From positions 1,565,501-1,629,500 of the forward strand of contig NZ_CP080649.1 in NCBI RefSeq assembly GCF_019603315.1: a stretch of 64,000 bases of DNA. The letters are read 5' to 3'. The DNA comes from Ruficoccus sp. ZRK36 (GTDB lineage Bacteria > Verrucomicrobiota > Verrucomicrobiia > Opitutales > Cerasicoccaceae). A program made the translations under genes and the position numbers. Positions within the stretch are counted from its first letter, which is position 1, and every line of letters starts with the position of its first letter. The notes beneath the pieces were generated by a model that made no database searches, was not told the origin of the DNA, and worked only from the letters and a program-made list of their open reading frames with translations. Shown piece by piece: positions 18,843 to 28,300 of the stretch.

Positions 18843-19298
18843 ATGCGTGCGGTAATTCAGCGGGTGGACGCGGCCTCGGTCAGCGTCGAGGGTGACGTGG
18901 TGGGTGAGATCGGCCCTGGGCTGCTCGTCTTCCTCGGAGTAGGCGAGGGCGACACGGCGGACGATGTCGCCTGGCTGGCCGCAAAGGTGTGCAAGTTGCG
19001 TGTCTTTGAGGATGACGAGGGCAAAATGAACCGTGCGGTGACTGAGACGGGCGGGGGTGTGCTCGTCATCAGCCAGTTCACGCTCTTCGGGAATTTAAAG
19101 AAAGGCACGCGCCCTTCCTTCAATCGCTCGGCTCCGCCCGAGTTGGCGATTCCGCTTTACGAGGCCTTTATCGCGGAGACCTCGCGCCTGCTGGGGAAAC
19201 CCGTCCCCTCGGGACGCTTTGCTGCCGACATGACCATTCACGCCGTTAACGATGGCCCGGTGACGCTTGTCCTGGATACGCGCCAAAAAGATTTCTAG
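18843..19298 (+). CDS. dtd: D-aminoacyl-tRNA deacylase
   Basis: Dtd removes D-amino acids (and glycine from tRNA-Ala) mis-attached to tRNA. The 151-residue protein carries both signature motifs, SQFTL at residues 77-81 and GPVT at 138-141, which form the chiral-specific active site across the dimer interface. The start MRAVIQRVDAASV is typical. It lies three bases after the TIGR01777 gene and two bases before the glycosylase gene, indicating translational coupling within the photolyase-led operon. Confidence 0.96.
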   Translation: MRAVIQRVDAASVSVEGDVVGEIGPGLLVFLGVGEGDTADDVAWLAAKVCKLRVFEDDEGKMNRAVTETGGGVLVISQFTLFGNLKKGTRPSFNRSAPPELAIPLYEAFIAETSRLLGKPVPSGRFAADMTIHAVNDGPVTLVLDTRQKDF

Positions 19299-19300
19299 CC

Positions 19301-19843
19301 GTGCCCGAGCCGAGAGGTAAAGTCCTGCCCATCGCGTTCTACCGGCGTGATACCGAGCTCGTTACCCGCGAGCTGATGGGTAAGCTCCTGTGCCGCCGTA
19401 TGCCGGACGGCTCTGTCCTGCGCCTGCGTTTGACCGAGCTGGAGGCCTACGTCGGCCCGCACGACAAGGCCTGCCACGCCAGTCGTGGGAAGACCCCGCG
19501 TACCGCCGTGATGTTCGAGCCCGGCGGTGTCTTCTACGTTTACCTGTGCTACGGCATGCACTGGATGCTGAACATCGTCACCGCGGGAAAGGACTACCCG
19601 GCCGCCATCCTCGTACGAGGCGTCGAGGGCATGAGCGGACCTGGGCGCGTGACGAAGCATCTCGCCGTGGACCGGGCGTTGAACGCCCGCCCGGTTCGCA
19701 AAACCTGCGGGCTCTGGGTGGAGGACGACGGTATCCATATTTCGGATACACAGATCGAGCGCACGCCGCGCATTGGGATCGGCTACGCGGGTGAATACTG
19801 GATCAACCAGCCGCTGAGATTTGTCTTAGACACAGTAAGATAA
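19301..19843 (+). CDS. 3-methyladenine DNA glycosylase (AAG/MPG family)
   Basis: This monofunctional glycosylase excises alkylated purines, starting base excision repair. It shows the AAG pattern: ELMGKLLCRR, the catalytic Glu in LTELEAYVGPHDKACHA, GKTPRTAVMFEPGGVFYVYLCYGMHWMLN, ILVRGVEG and GPGRVTKHL. Length is 180 residues, slightly shorter than the 190-200 typical of bacterial members, the loss being at the N-terminus. The start is GTG 19301, two bases after the dtd stop. Its position after a photolyase gene groups two DNA-repair enzymes on one transcript. Confidence 0.94.
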   Translation: MPEPRGKVLPIAFYRRDTELVTRELMGKLLCRRMPDGSVLRLRLTELEAYVGPHDKACHASRGKTPRTAVMFEPGGVFYVYLCYGMHWMLNIVTAGKDYPAAILVRGVEGMSGPGRVTKHLAVDRALNARPVRKTCGLWVEDDGIHISDTQIERTPRIGIGYAGEYWINQPLRFVLDTVR

Positions 19844-19889
19844 AGGTCTCCGCCCTGAGCCGCTAAGCCGTATGGAGGGGTAAAAACAA

Positions 19890-19917
19890 GAAGCCCTTTT
19901 GCGGACAAAAGGGCTTC
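19890..19917 (-). terminator. Intrinsic terminator after the superoxide dismutase gene
   Basis: A perfect 12-base-pair stem, GAAGCCCTTTTG (19890-19901) with CAAAAGGGCTTC (19906-19917) around a four-base loop. On the minus strand it is followed by TTGTTTTTA, which suits termination of the superoxide dismutase transcript. It could also end the plus-strand operon that stops at 19843. Confidence 0.85.
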
Positions 19918-19943
19918 CGGTATTCGTTAAAGGTGATCTGGCC

Positions 19944-20714
19944 TTAGGAGATTTTCATCGCGGCCTCAGTGCGCTCGGCGACGTTGTCCCAGTTGACGAC
20001 GTCCCACCACTTGTCGACGTATTCACCGCGACGGTTCTGGTACTTGAGGTAGTAGGCGTGCTCCCACACATCGAGGGCGAGGATCGGTACGACACCCCAC
20101 TGAGTGAGGTTCTGGTGCTTCTCGGCCTGGAGTACGACGAGCTTTTTTCCAAAGGACTGGTATCCGAGCAGCCCCCAGCCACTGCCCTGCACGCGCTTGG
20201 CTACGGCGGAGAACTGTGACTTAAAGTTCTCAAAACCGCCGAAGTGATCGGCGATCGTTTTCTTCAGGGAGGAGGAGAGCTTGGTCGATCCGGCCGGGGC
20301 CATGTTCTGGAAAAAAACAGTGTGCAGGTTGTAACCGGCACCGTTGAAGCTGAGCTGATTCTGCCAGTAGGAGACTTCGGGGAAGTCCTCTTCGGCGCGT
20401 TGCTCCTTAAGCTTGGCCAGTGCTTTGTTCAGCCCGTCCATGTACCCCTTGAAGTGGATATCGTGGTGCAGGCGCATGGTCTCGGCATCGATCGAGGGTT
20501 CCAGCGCGTCATAGGCGTAGGGGAGGGGGGGGAGCTCGTACTGGCCGTCGGCGCTCATCGGCACCTCGAAAAGCACAGAATCAGTAGAGGCGGGGGTGGG
20601 GGCGGCCTGTGCCCGGGAGGCACCCAGGAGGCCGAGGCCGGCGAGACCGGCTGCGCCGACAAAACTGCGGCGATTCAGAGCAGAGGGGGGAGTTTGATCA
20701 GGTGTCTGTTCCAT
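19944..20714 (-). CDS. Fe/Mn superoxide dismutase with Tat signal
   Basis: Converts superoxide to hydrogen peroxide and oxygen. The N-terminus carries a twin-arginine signal (NRRSFVGAAGLAGLGLLGASRAQA, RR at residues 15-16), so the enzyme is likely exported folded and metal-loaded. The mature domain starts near YELPPLPYAYDALEPSID and keeps the metal ligands: His of RLHHDIHFKGY, His of YNLHTVFF, and the Asp and His of LDVWEHAYYLKYQNRR. Total length is 256 residues, with about 40 due to the leader. Fe versus Mn use cannot be settled here. It is a single-gene unit with its own terminator. Confidence 0.95.
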   Translation of the reverse strand: MEQTPDQTPPSALNRRSFVGAAGLAGLGLLGASRAQAAPTPASTDSVLFEVPMSADGQYELPPLPYAYDALEPSIDAETMRLHHDIHFKGYMDGLNKALAKLKEQRAEEDFPEVSYWQNQLSFNGAGYNLHTVFFQNMAPAGSTKLSSSLKKTIADHFGGFENFKSQFSAVAKRVQGSGWGLLGYQSFGKKLVVLQAEKHQNLTQWGVVPILALDVWEHAYYLKYQNRRGEYVDKWWDVVNWDNVAERTEAAMKIS

Positions 20715-20796
20715 GCAGGAGCATAGGGGAGGCTCCTTTTCAAGTCAACTGGCCCCCACCGATTTCTGGAGTCTTGCAGTTCGTCAGTAGGCAGGC

Positions 20797-21660
20797 TCAG
20801 GCGTAGGGGCGGTTGCGGTAGCTGCGGGGAGACTCGTTATGGCGGGCCCGGAACCAGTTGGAGAACTGCGATAGGTGCCGGAAACCCAGATCGGCGGCGA
20901 TCTCCTTGACCGAGACCGCCCGGCGGCGCAGTTGTTCGCAGGCGTACGCGAACCGCCGGTTGTCACGGTACTGCTGCGGGGTCAGCCCCAGCTCCTGCCG
21001 CCAGAGTCGGTCAAGCTGGCCGGGGGTCAGCCCCTGCTCGGATGCCAACTGCTCCCGCGAGAAGCGAGCCTGCATCGCCATCGTGGCCACACAGAGATGG
21101 CTGTCGCGCACGCGGGGGTCTCGGATCGGGGGCACCTCGTAGCGCATGCCCAGCGGCAGGGCCAGGCGCAGCAGGTGTGCGAAAAGGCTGGAGGCCGCAG
21201 CGTGGACGCAGAGGGCTGCCGGTAGCTCCATGGGCAGGCCCCGGATGTCGAGCTGCCGGGGTGGGATACCGGCAGCGGTGACAGCTCGCTGTAGCTGATG
21301 CAGTGCCTGGCGTGCAGGCTCGTCCGGGATGGCTACCACCAGCGGCTTACCGCGCCACTCAGCCCCGTTGCACGGATTACTCAGGCACAGGTGGACAGAG
21401 ATGATATCCGGATCGTCGGAGAAGTGCTGGGTACGCTCGCCGGGGATATTAAGGATCCATGGGCGCTCGGTCGCATCCGTATGGATGGCGATATCGTCGT
21501 GACTCATCTCCAGGCTGCCGCGCTGGAGTTGGCACAGGGTAAAAACCGTGCCGGGATAGGTTCCAGAGAGCCCGCAGGGGATGCCCTCGTAGCACCGGTC
21601 GACTGTGAGCTGGAGGGCCTGCCAATCGGCGGGCGGGAAGGGTGATTCGTCGGTGGACAT
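20797..21660 (-). CDS. AraC-family transcriptional regulator
   Basis: The C-terminal 100 residues form the double helix-turn-helix of the AraC family (FSREQLASEQGLTPGQLDRLWRQELGLTPQQYRDNRRF, then VSVKEIAADLGFRHLSQFSNWFRARHNESPRSYRN). The first part of the protein is probably a cupin-like ligand domain that is hard to recognise. ATG 21660 gives 287 residues; a TTG three codons earlier is less likely. It is divergent from the dehydratase gene across a 109-base gap, so it probably controls that gene and the SDR behind it in response to a sugar or sugar acid. Confidence 0.9.
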   Translation of the reverse strand: MSTDESPFPPADWQALQLTVDRCYEGIPCGLSGTYPGTVFTLCQLQRGSLEMSHDDIAIHTDATERPWILNIPGERTQHFSDDPDIISVHLCLSNPCNGAEWRGKPLVVAIPDEPARQALHQLQRAVTAAGIPPRQLDIRGLPMELPAALCVHAAASSLFAHLLRLALPLGMRYEVPPIRDPRVRDSHLCVATMAMQARFSREQLASEQGLTPGQLDRLWRQELGLTPQQYRDNRRFAYACEQLRRRAVSVKEIAADLGFRHLSQFSNWFRARHNESPRSYRNRPYA

Positions 21661-21769
21661 AGTCGCCAATGCCCATAATTATTAACTCTAAGCCCACCTG
21701 CGTAAAGCTCCTAAACGTGCGTCAGCAGGCAAATATGTTAACTTTATCCCACAAGAGAAAGACATCGTT

Positions 21770-22936
21770 ATGAAAATTGTTTCCCTTAAGCCCTTTATCG
21801 CTGACTGCTTCCGCACCAACTGGGTTTTCCTGCGCGTCGAGACCGACGACGGGTTGATCGGCTGGGGCGAAGCTTCGCTCGAATACCGTGAAAAGACCGT
21901 GGCCGAGGCCATGCTCGAAATCGGCCGCAACCTTATCGGCCGCCGTGCCAACGACATCGAGGCGATCTGGCAGGATGTGAACCGCGAGGTCTATTTTCGT
22001 GGTGGTCCCGTCTACATGTCCGCCCTTGGCGCGCTGGAGATGGCCCTGTGGGACATCAAGGGCAAGGCGCTCGGTGTGCCGGTCTACGAGCTGCTCGGCG
22101 GTAAGGTCCGCGACAGCATCCAGTGCTACGCCAATGCCTGGTTCGCCGGAGCGAAGGAGCCCGAAGAGTTTGCTACCAAGGCCAAGGCCGCGATCGAGGC
22201 CGGGTACAAGGGCCTCAAGTGGGACCCCTTCGGCTCGGCTTATCTGGACATTGCTCCGCAGGAGTTCGTCAAAGCTGAGGCCTGTGTCGCTGCCGTGGCC
22301 GAGGTTGTCTCTGGCCGTGCCGAGCTCTTGATCGAGGGCCATGGCCGGTTCAATGTTCCCACCGCTGTGCGTGCTGGCGATATGCTCTCAGCCTACAATG
22401 TGGGCTGGTTCGAGGAGCCGCTGCCCCCCGGTAATCTGGACGCCCTCGCCGACGTACGTCGCCGCACGAAGGTGCCGATCGCTGCGGGTGAACGCCTCTA
22501 CAGCCGCTGGGACTATGTGCCGTTCTTCAGTTCCCGCTGTGCGGACTTTGCCCAGCCCGACGTGACGCACGTCGGCGGTATTTCTGAGCTGCGCCGTATC
22601 TCGGATATGGCCGAGGCGCAGTTCCTGCCCTGCTGCCCGCATAATCCCTGTGGTCCGGTCGCCAACGCCGCTACGCTCCATGCTGCCGCCGCCACGCTGA
22701 ACATCCGCCGCCTCGAAACGATGGCCACCGACGTTCCATGGCGTGCTGAGATTGCGCGTGAGGATACGGACTTTGTCGATGGTTGCCTGACCATCCCGCA
22801 GTCGCCCGGCCTGGGCGTCGATATCGATCTGGAGGCGCTGGAAAAGCATCCCTACCAGCCGCACGAGCTGCGCCACTACATCGGCACCTTGACGGACATT
22901 CGCCCGGACGATGCCGGCTTCATCTTTAAAAAGTAA
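21770..22936 (+). CDS. Enolase-superfamily sugar-acid dehydratase (galactonate dehydratase-like)
   Basis: A 388-residue member of the mandelate racemase/muconate lactonizing group, which abstracts a proton next to a carboxylate and eliminates water from an aldonic acid. Metal ligands fit E189 (LIEGHGRF), E215 (WFEEPL) and E241 (AAGERLY); H191 and the D264-H291 dyad (PDVTHVGG, CPHNPCGP) fit the acid/base residues of galactonate-dehydratase-type enzymes. The first ligand is Glu where DgoD has Asp, so the true substrate may differ. K150 lies in GLKWDPFG. It is divergent from the AraC gene and is followed 23 bases later by an SDR, pointing to oxidative catabolism of a sugar such as galactose, fucose or a related acid. 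Confidence 0.88.
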   Translation: MKIVSLKPFIADCFRTNWVFLRVETDDGLIGWGEASLEYREKTVAEAMLEIGRNLIGRRANDIEAIWQDVNREVYFRGGPVYMSALGALEMALWDIKGKALGVPVYELLGGKVRDSIQCYANAWFAGAKEPEEFATKAKAAIEAGYKGLKWDPFGSAYLDIAPQEFVKAEACVAAVAEVVSGRAELLIEGHGRFNVPTAVRAGDMLSAYNVGWFEEPLPPGNLDALADVRRRTKVPIAAGERLYSRWDYVPFFSSRCADFAQPDVTHVGGISELRRISDMAEAQFLPCCPHNPCGPVANAATLHAAAATLNIRRLETMATDVPWRAEIAREDTDFVDGCLTIPQSPGLGVDIDLEALEKHPYQPHELRHYIGTLTDIRPDDAGFIFKK

Positions 22937-22959
22937 CCCCGCTTAGATCCTAAATTACC

Positions 22960-23763
22960 ATGGACGCGATATTTCCCTCTTCCCTTATGTCCTTCGCTGG
23001 AAAGACCGTGCTGGTTACCGGTTCCAGCCGTAATCTCGGCTATACTATCGCAGCAGCTTTTGCTGAGGCAGGCGCACGTGTGATCATGCACGGCTCGCAT
23101 GGCTCCGTCGAGGCGTCTCGCGATAAGCTGGCCGCCGCTTTCCCGCAGGCGGAGCTGCATGCCGCCAGCTTTAACCTCGGCGACTCCGCAGCGATCGACG
23201 CGGCTTTCGCGAGCTTCAAGGAGCAGGGCCTGATGCCCGACGTACTCGTTAACAACGCGGCCCACCTCGGGCTGGGCGAGTCCGATTTCCTCAAGCAGAC
23301 ACCGGAGCATTTCCGTGAGGTGCTGGAGGTAAATCTCTTTGGTGCATTCCGCTGTGCGCAGCTCGTGGCCCAGCATCTCAAAGAGATCGGCGGTGGTGCT
23401 ATCGTCAATATCTCCTCGCTGGCCGGTGAGCGTGGCATCTTCGGGCGCAGTGGCTATAACACCAGTAAGGCTGCCCTCGACGGCATGACCCGCTCGATGG
23501 CTCAGGAGCTCTCGGGAGATGGCATCCGCGTTAATGCCATCGTCCTGGGCTATGTCTGGACGGAGCGCTGGAATGCTCTCAGCGAGGCTGACACGCAGCG
23601 CCGCCTGATGAACACCCCGGCCGCTGCCCCCAGCTCGCAGGAGGAGATCTCGCGCCTGGTGCTCTTTGTCGCCTCCGAGGCTGTTCCTACGCTGGTCGGT
23701 GCCCGCATCGTCCTCGATGGCGGTCTCAACGTGCAGCAAGTGCCCCGCGACGTCGTGGTTTGA
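22960..23763 (+). CDS. Short-chain dehydrogenase/reductase (FabG-like)
   Basis: A classical SDR with the nucleotide motif TGSSRNLG, NNAAH, and the catalytic Ser-Tyr-Lys in NISSLAGERGIFGRSGYNTSKAALDG. The GIRVNAIVLGYV and DGGLNVQQVP stretches near the end are normal. From ATG 22960 it has 267 residues; ATG 22987 (MSFAGKTVLV) would remove nine non-conserved residues and may be the true start. It lies 23 bases after the dehydratase gene, so it probably oxidises or reduces a sugar or sugar-acid intermediate of the same path. It ends before a strong terminator, which closes the module. Confidence 0.9.
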   Translation: MDAIFPSSLMSFAGKTVLVTGSSRNLGYTIAAAFAEAGARVIMHGSHGSVEASRDKLAAAFPQAELHAASFNLGDSAAIDAAFASFKEQGLMPDVLVNNAAHLGLGESDFLKQTPEHFREVLEVNLFGAFRCAQLVAQHLKEIGGGAIVNISSLAGERGIFGRSGYNTSKAALDGMTRSMAQELSGDGIRVNAIVLGYVWTERWNALSEADTQRRLMNTPAAAPSSQEEISRLVLFVASEAVPTLVGARIVLDGGLNVQQVPRDVVV

Positions 23764-23831
23764 TTTTGAGTAAATGTGTGTGACGTGGGCCGTAGGCGTG
23801 AATCGCCGCGGCCCCGTCTCAATTTCCTTCG

Positions 23832-23858
23832 GCGCCCAAGTTTAGCTTGGGCGCTTTT
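23832..23858 (+). terminator. Intrinsic terminator after the dehydratase-SDR module
   Basis: GCGCCCAAG (23832-23840) pairs perfectly with CTTGGGCGC (23846-23854) around a five-base loop and is followed by TTTTAT. It closes the AraC-regulated sugar-acid operon. Confidence 0.88.
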
Positions 23859-23889
23859 ATGTTTCCGTATCTATTGGGCAGGCGACTGT

Positions 23890-23898
23890 TTATAGTTA
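23890..23898 (+). promoter_or_regulatory. TTATAGTTA motif upstream of the SGNH hydrolase gene
   Basis: One of four occurrences of TTATAGTTA in the window (others at 30289, 34754 and 38707), all in intergenic DNA next to carbohydrate or surface genes. Here it lies 49 bases before the SGNH hydrolase start and continues as TTTATAGTTAAAAT. It may be part of a promoter or an operator. Confidence 0.3.
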
Positions 23899-23946
23899 AA
23901 ATCGCAAGGAGTTCGTTTTTGGCAGTGAGTTGAAGAGCATAGCTGC

Positions 23947-24639
23947 ATGATTCAAGAGAGTCACTTTGAGCGCATAGGCAGTTTGGCTGAGCGCCGCCGC
24001 ATGGATCCATCCTGGCAGCCGAGGCTATTTGTCTACGGGGACAGTATTTCGATCCAGTATGGACCCCATCTCAAGCGTATGCTTGAAGGCAAAATCCGCT
24101 ATGACCGCATCACGGACAATCCCGGCGAAGTCGCTCTTGCGGACCTCAATCGCCCGATCGGTGCCAATGGGGGAGATACAAACCGCGCCGTCGGCTATAT
24201 GCGTCGTCGCCATCGAGATGATCCGATCCCGGCTGATATCCTTATGATCAACTGTGGCCTGCATGATCTGAAGACCGACCTGGAGACTGGTCAGAAGCAG
24301 GTGCCTCTCTGCCACTATGTAAAAAACCTGCGGCAAATCCTCGAATTGGCAGAGGCGATGAACTTGGTGGTGATCTGGGTTCGTATCACTCCAGTGATGG
24401 ATGAGGTGCACGATGCGGTTCAGCCGGTCCTCAGCCAGCGTTTTGCCCATGATGTCGATGCTTATAACAAGGAGGCGGATCAGGTAATGCTGAGTGCTAA
24501 AGTCCCTGTCCTGGACTTGTATGGTTTTTCGAGCCACTTTGTCCCCGCCGGATACAAAGATCATGTGCACTATAAGGACGAGGTCTGCGCGCTGCAGGCA
24601 GCCTACCTGGCTGGAGCCATCGAGATGCTGCTTAGATAA
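23947..24639 (+). CDS. SGNH/GDSL hydrolase (probable carbohydrate esterase)
   Basis: A 230-residue esterase-like protein. It has the four SGNH blocks: FVYGDSISIQYG (catalytic Ser near residue 34), the Gly block GANGGDT, the Asn block NCGLHDL and the C-terminal DHVHYKDE block holding the Asp-His pair. Such enzymes often remove acetyl groups from plant or algal polysaccharides. There is no signal peptide, which suggests action in the cytoplasm on imported oligosaccharides. It stands alone after a terminator and a TTATAGTTA motif, at the left edge of the accessory region. Start ATG 23947 or the downstream ATG near residue 19 are both possible. Confidence 0.85.
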   Translation: MIQESHFERIGSLAERRRMDPSWQPRLFVYGDSISIQYGPHLKRMLEGKIRYDRITDNPGEVALADLNRPIGANGGDTNRAVGYMRRRHRDDPIPADILMINCGLHDLKTDLETGQKQVPLCHYVKNLRQILELAEAMNLVVIWVRITPVMDEVHDAVQPVLSQRFAHDVDAYNKEADQVMLSAKVPVLDLYGFSSHFVPAGYKDHVHYKDEVCALQAAYLAGAIEMLLR

Positions 24640-24689
24640 GACCCTGCCTTCAGCTTCTCAGCAGAGCAGCTTGTGTGTGGGGGTTGCGG

Positions 24690-25361
24690 CTAGAGCACCA
24701 GATTGACTCGTTTCACAGATACCCCTCCTCGCTGTCCCTGTGGGAAGAGAAAGACGAGCGTGAGGGCATCGGGGTTCCTTTGCCAAATGGAGCTGTAGAC
24801 ACGCTTCCATTTTCCATTGTCGGGGACAGCCATCTGCACTTGCTCACCCTTTCTGTCTGTCTGGTTACTGCGGATGACTTGCTGAGACTGTTGTTGGATA
24901 GATATCGGGGTCTGAGAGCCTGCCTTGAATACGAGAGGCGATTGTGTGAGGTTATAGACCAGCCATGAGCCGGGGGCAGAGTTTGCGCGATCATAGGGGA
25001 CTGGAAAAACCTGATACCGTCCGTTTCCGGTTGGAGAAAAAACGAAGAGCCACTTGCCGTGCATTCCGCTGAGGTTGACGCTGGCAATGGGGGTTCGTGT
25101 GTTTATGTTCTCGCTCGTATTTTTGCCCTTATAAAAGGTCAACTGTGCTGGGCCGTTATATGACTCTAGCTCGGTATGTGAGGCATTGGTAATGAATAGC
25201 GTGTGCACACCGGTAGTGTCGCTGTAGCTGCAGTCAGGTATCGAAGATCCCAGACTGAGCGTGGCAAACTTTAGAGAGACATTTTCCTTTTGCTGAGCCT
25301 GCGTACTACCAGTAGCCAGTGTTGCTAACAGCAAGATGGTAGATATGGATCGAATTGACAT
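24690..25361 (-). CDS. Exported protein of unknown function, partner of the giant PilX-like gene
   Basis: A 223-residue protein with a signal peptide (MSIRSISTILLLATLATGSTQAQQ). The mature part is beta-rich, with a first domain that ends near GKWLFVFSPTGNGRY and a second with ALTLVFLFPQGQRGG. No known family is recognised. It lies 20 bases downstream of the 1174-residue PilX/Verru_Chthon-like gene on the same strand, so the two are almost certainly co-expressed, and this protein may decorate or assemble with the larger one. Codon use is less GC-rich than in the first 24 kb. Confidence 0.7.
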   Translation of the reverse strand: MSIRSISTILLLATLATGSTQAQQKENVSLKFATLSLGSSIPDCSYSDTTGVHTLFITNASHTELESYNGPAQLTFYKGKNTSENINTRTPIASVNLSGMHGKWLFVFSPTGNGRYQVFPVPYDRANSAPGSWLVYNLTQSPLVFKAGSQTPISIQQQSQQVIRSNQTDRKGEQVQMAVPDNGKWKRVYSSIWQRNPDALTLVFLFPQGQRGGVSVKRVNLVL

Positions 25362-25381
25362 CGGGGTGATGGGGTTCGGGG

Positions 25382-28300
25382 TTAAATCTCGTTTTCATTG
25401 AGCCAGCGGAAACTGACGATGACGAAGCGTCGGTTGGCATCGCGGTCGAGCATGTCCCGGCCATTGACGGTTTCGTCGGGTAAGCGCTGTACGATGGCCT
25501 CACACCAGGCACGGGCCTGGATACTACCGGTGAGGGGGGAGGTGGCATCTCCGTAGCTACGGATCACAAACGTGTCGGAGCGTGCACTCAGGACTGGCCC
25601 CAGGGCCTGAAGGATATCGGCCTGCGTCAGATATGAGGTGAAGCCCACTCCTTGGTTGGAGCCGTTCAACTCGTCATGGGTGACTTCGCCAGGCAGGGAT
25701 TGTCCGGATATGCTTGAAGAGGCTACCGAGTTGTTCAGCCCCGCTGCATCGATGGCCCTCTGCAGCAGGCCAGCCTTACCATTGGCACTGTTTTCAAGCG
25801 GTCGGTTCACAAACTCTGCCAGGTTGGCGAAGGGGCTGCCGCGGGCTTCAATCTCGGTAACGATAGCCTGCGCAAGATCATTCAATTCACTATCCGAGAG
25901 ACTGCGATAGCCGCTCCAGTAGGTCGCGCTGTCGCCGCTGCTGTAAGCGGTGTTTACAGGGTTGGGTAGATGGGAGATGGCTGTGTCTGCCTCGGTCTGT
26001 GTCCCTGTGTATAGGCCTGCGTTGCTCCCTTGTTTTGCGTACTGTGGGATCTCCAGCTCCTTCAGCGATCCAAGCAGTGATTTCCAGGCAGCGACCGAGG
26101 TGGAGTTGATGTTGAAGGCACCATTGACCATCAGGTGGGTGGCGTTCTTATAAAAGGTATCCGCGTCATCTGCGGTGTCAGTTAGTTCCAGCGGAGTGAT
26201 CGTTTTGGCATCGACGTAGAGACTTAGACGGTGGTTGTTGAGTGCGGCAGTGCCGTCGGTGAGCGTGTCGAGCTGTGACTGATCGAGGTCGTCCGGAATG
26301 GTGGAAAAATAATAACTGTCCCAGAGCTGTTGGTTGATGAGCCAGCTCAGGTCCCAGATGTCATAGCCGCTTTTGCCAGCGAAATTCGTGGAGTAGGGAT
26401 TGTTTAAGCTCTTGAGTCGAAAGGGGGCGAAGCTATGCCCGACGATGTAAGTGGGGTCGGTATTGTAGCGTCCAAGGTTGGCATGCTGAAAGGCTCCGAG
26501 CGAGAGTATCGGCTCGCGTGGGATGTCGAAGAGGACAACGCGCTCGGTTCCGCCATTTGCCGTGGTACTGTTCCCCCAGAAGCCGCTCAGACGACCCATA
26601 TCGCTGATCTGCGGAAGCGGGTCTGTTGTCACAAATCCGTACGTTTCGGAGCCTTCGATTTCACCGCTGTACAGGCCCATGAAATTGAAACTTCCGCTGG
26701 GGTCTTCCAGTCCCATGTGGCCGGTGACGGCGCGCAGGTTAGAGTCGATCAGTGTGCGTGTCTGAGTGCCCGCCTCGTTTGCTGTGCGTAGCCCGAATCC
26801 CCAGCTGGCCAGAATCGGATTCGCGCCATTGGAATAACTGCCGACGGGGACCTTGCTTGCGACTGTGAAGGATTGGGGAGCGGGAGCTACTCCTGTAGGC
26901 AGCGAGCTGGAGGCAAGAGATACAAAGCGTATGGCGTACTTGTTCTTAGCCTGAACATCGTTCAGGAAATTGTTTGTCGAAAGCCGCAGGGCCCCACCAT
27001 TTATTTTGTCGAATGTGATGGTTACGATGTCGGAGCTGTCCTGGGCTTGAAGCTGTGTAATTTCATTGGCAGTCAGTCCAAAGTCTCCCGACGAAACGTC
27101 CTCGGAGAGACCGTCGACAGTGGCGACCCAGCAGGTCGTTTCATCTTTAGACGTGTCATAGAGGGGCAGTTGAAGGTAGCCTTGAGACTCATCCCAAAGG
27201 CTGGCACTGCTTTCCAGGGTAGCTTCGAAAGTCGAGCGCAGAGAATCGTTGGCGAATGTGAAGTAGCGGGTTTCACCGGGTTGGAGGTCTGTATTCGGGA
27301 GTTTGAATGACAGATATTTGGCGGCTTTGTAACCTATGCTCTGCCGTTCTTTGCTGCTGAAAATCTCCTGAAGGGAAAATGACACGGTCGTGTTTCCACC
27401 TACGGTTATGTTCAGTGTCGGTGAGGACTCCCACTGGAAGATGTTTGTCACCAGAGATCCAGAGGCATCCAGTCCTGGGTTTAGTGTGACGTTATAGGGG
27501 TTGTAGAGTGCGACAATGGGCTTCAGCAATATCGTGGGGCTATAGACATTTTCCGTGGCGCCCGTAATGCTGTTGGTGATTGTATGCTGGTCGAAGCGTA
27601 GACCGATACAGACCTGCATCCGTGCTACGACGGGCAGGACAGGGTTGTTGCGTTGATACTGGTCGCTCGCATAGGTGTCCTTCCACGGGAATGCCTTCGG
27701 GGACAGCGATGTGTCGCCATTGGCATCCTTGGGGTTGGGCATCGTCATGTTAATTCCACCGTTGGATACCTTGTCTTTGAGGAGGTAATAATCGCGCAGG
27801 ATATCCCAATTGGGAAAGCCCGAGACGTAGCTATACTGGTCAATGTCGATAAAGTAGAGCGTGTTATCTGTCTCATTGAAGTAGCGTACGAAGAGTGTAT
27901 CCGATTCGAAGGCCTGGCTCAGGTCTCCCCTCATGCCACCCCATCGGGTGTCTGTGAGCAGCCCGTAGGAGCTGAGAGTGAGATCATGCCACCTCCCGCG
28001 TATTCCCTGTTTCTGCGCGTCGTTGGCAGCGTATATTTCCAATGCTTTCCGGTTGATGCAGCGTGCCAATGTTGATTCGTCCCGATCAAGGAATTCCAGT
28101 CCACCGATGAGCTCCGGATTTGAGGCGCTCGGAAGTTGAAAGGCGAGCTGTGTGCCAAGGCTAACTGTGTTACCGAGCGGCACAGGTGTTTCGCGGTACT
28201 GGACACGAGCCTTGACCCCTTCGTCTCCGACCCACCAGGCATAGTGACCTTCGGTTGCATTATTCGTGCCCTTAACACGGACTTTGGGAGCGACGACATT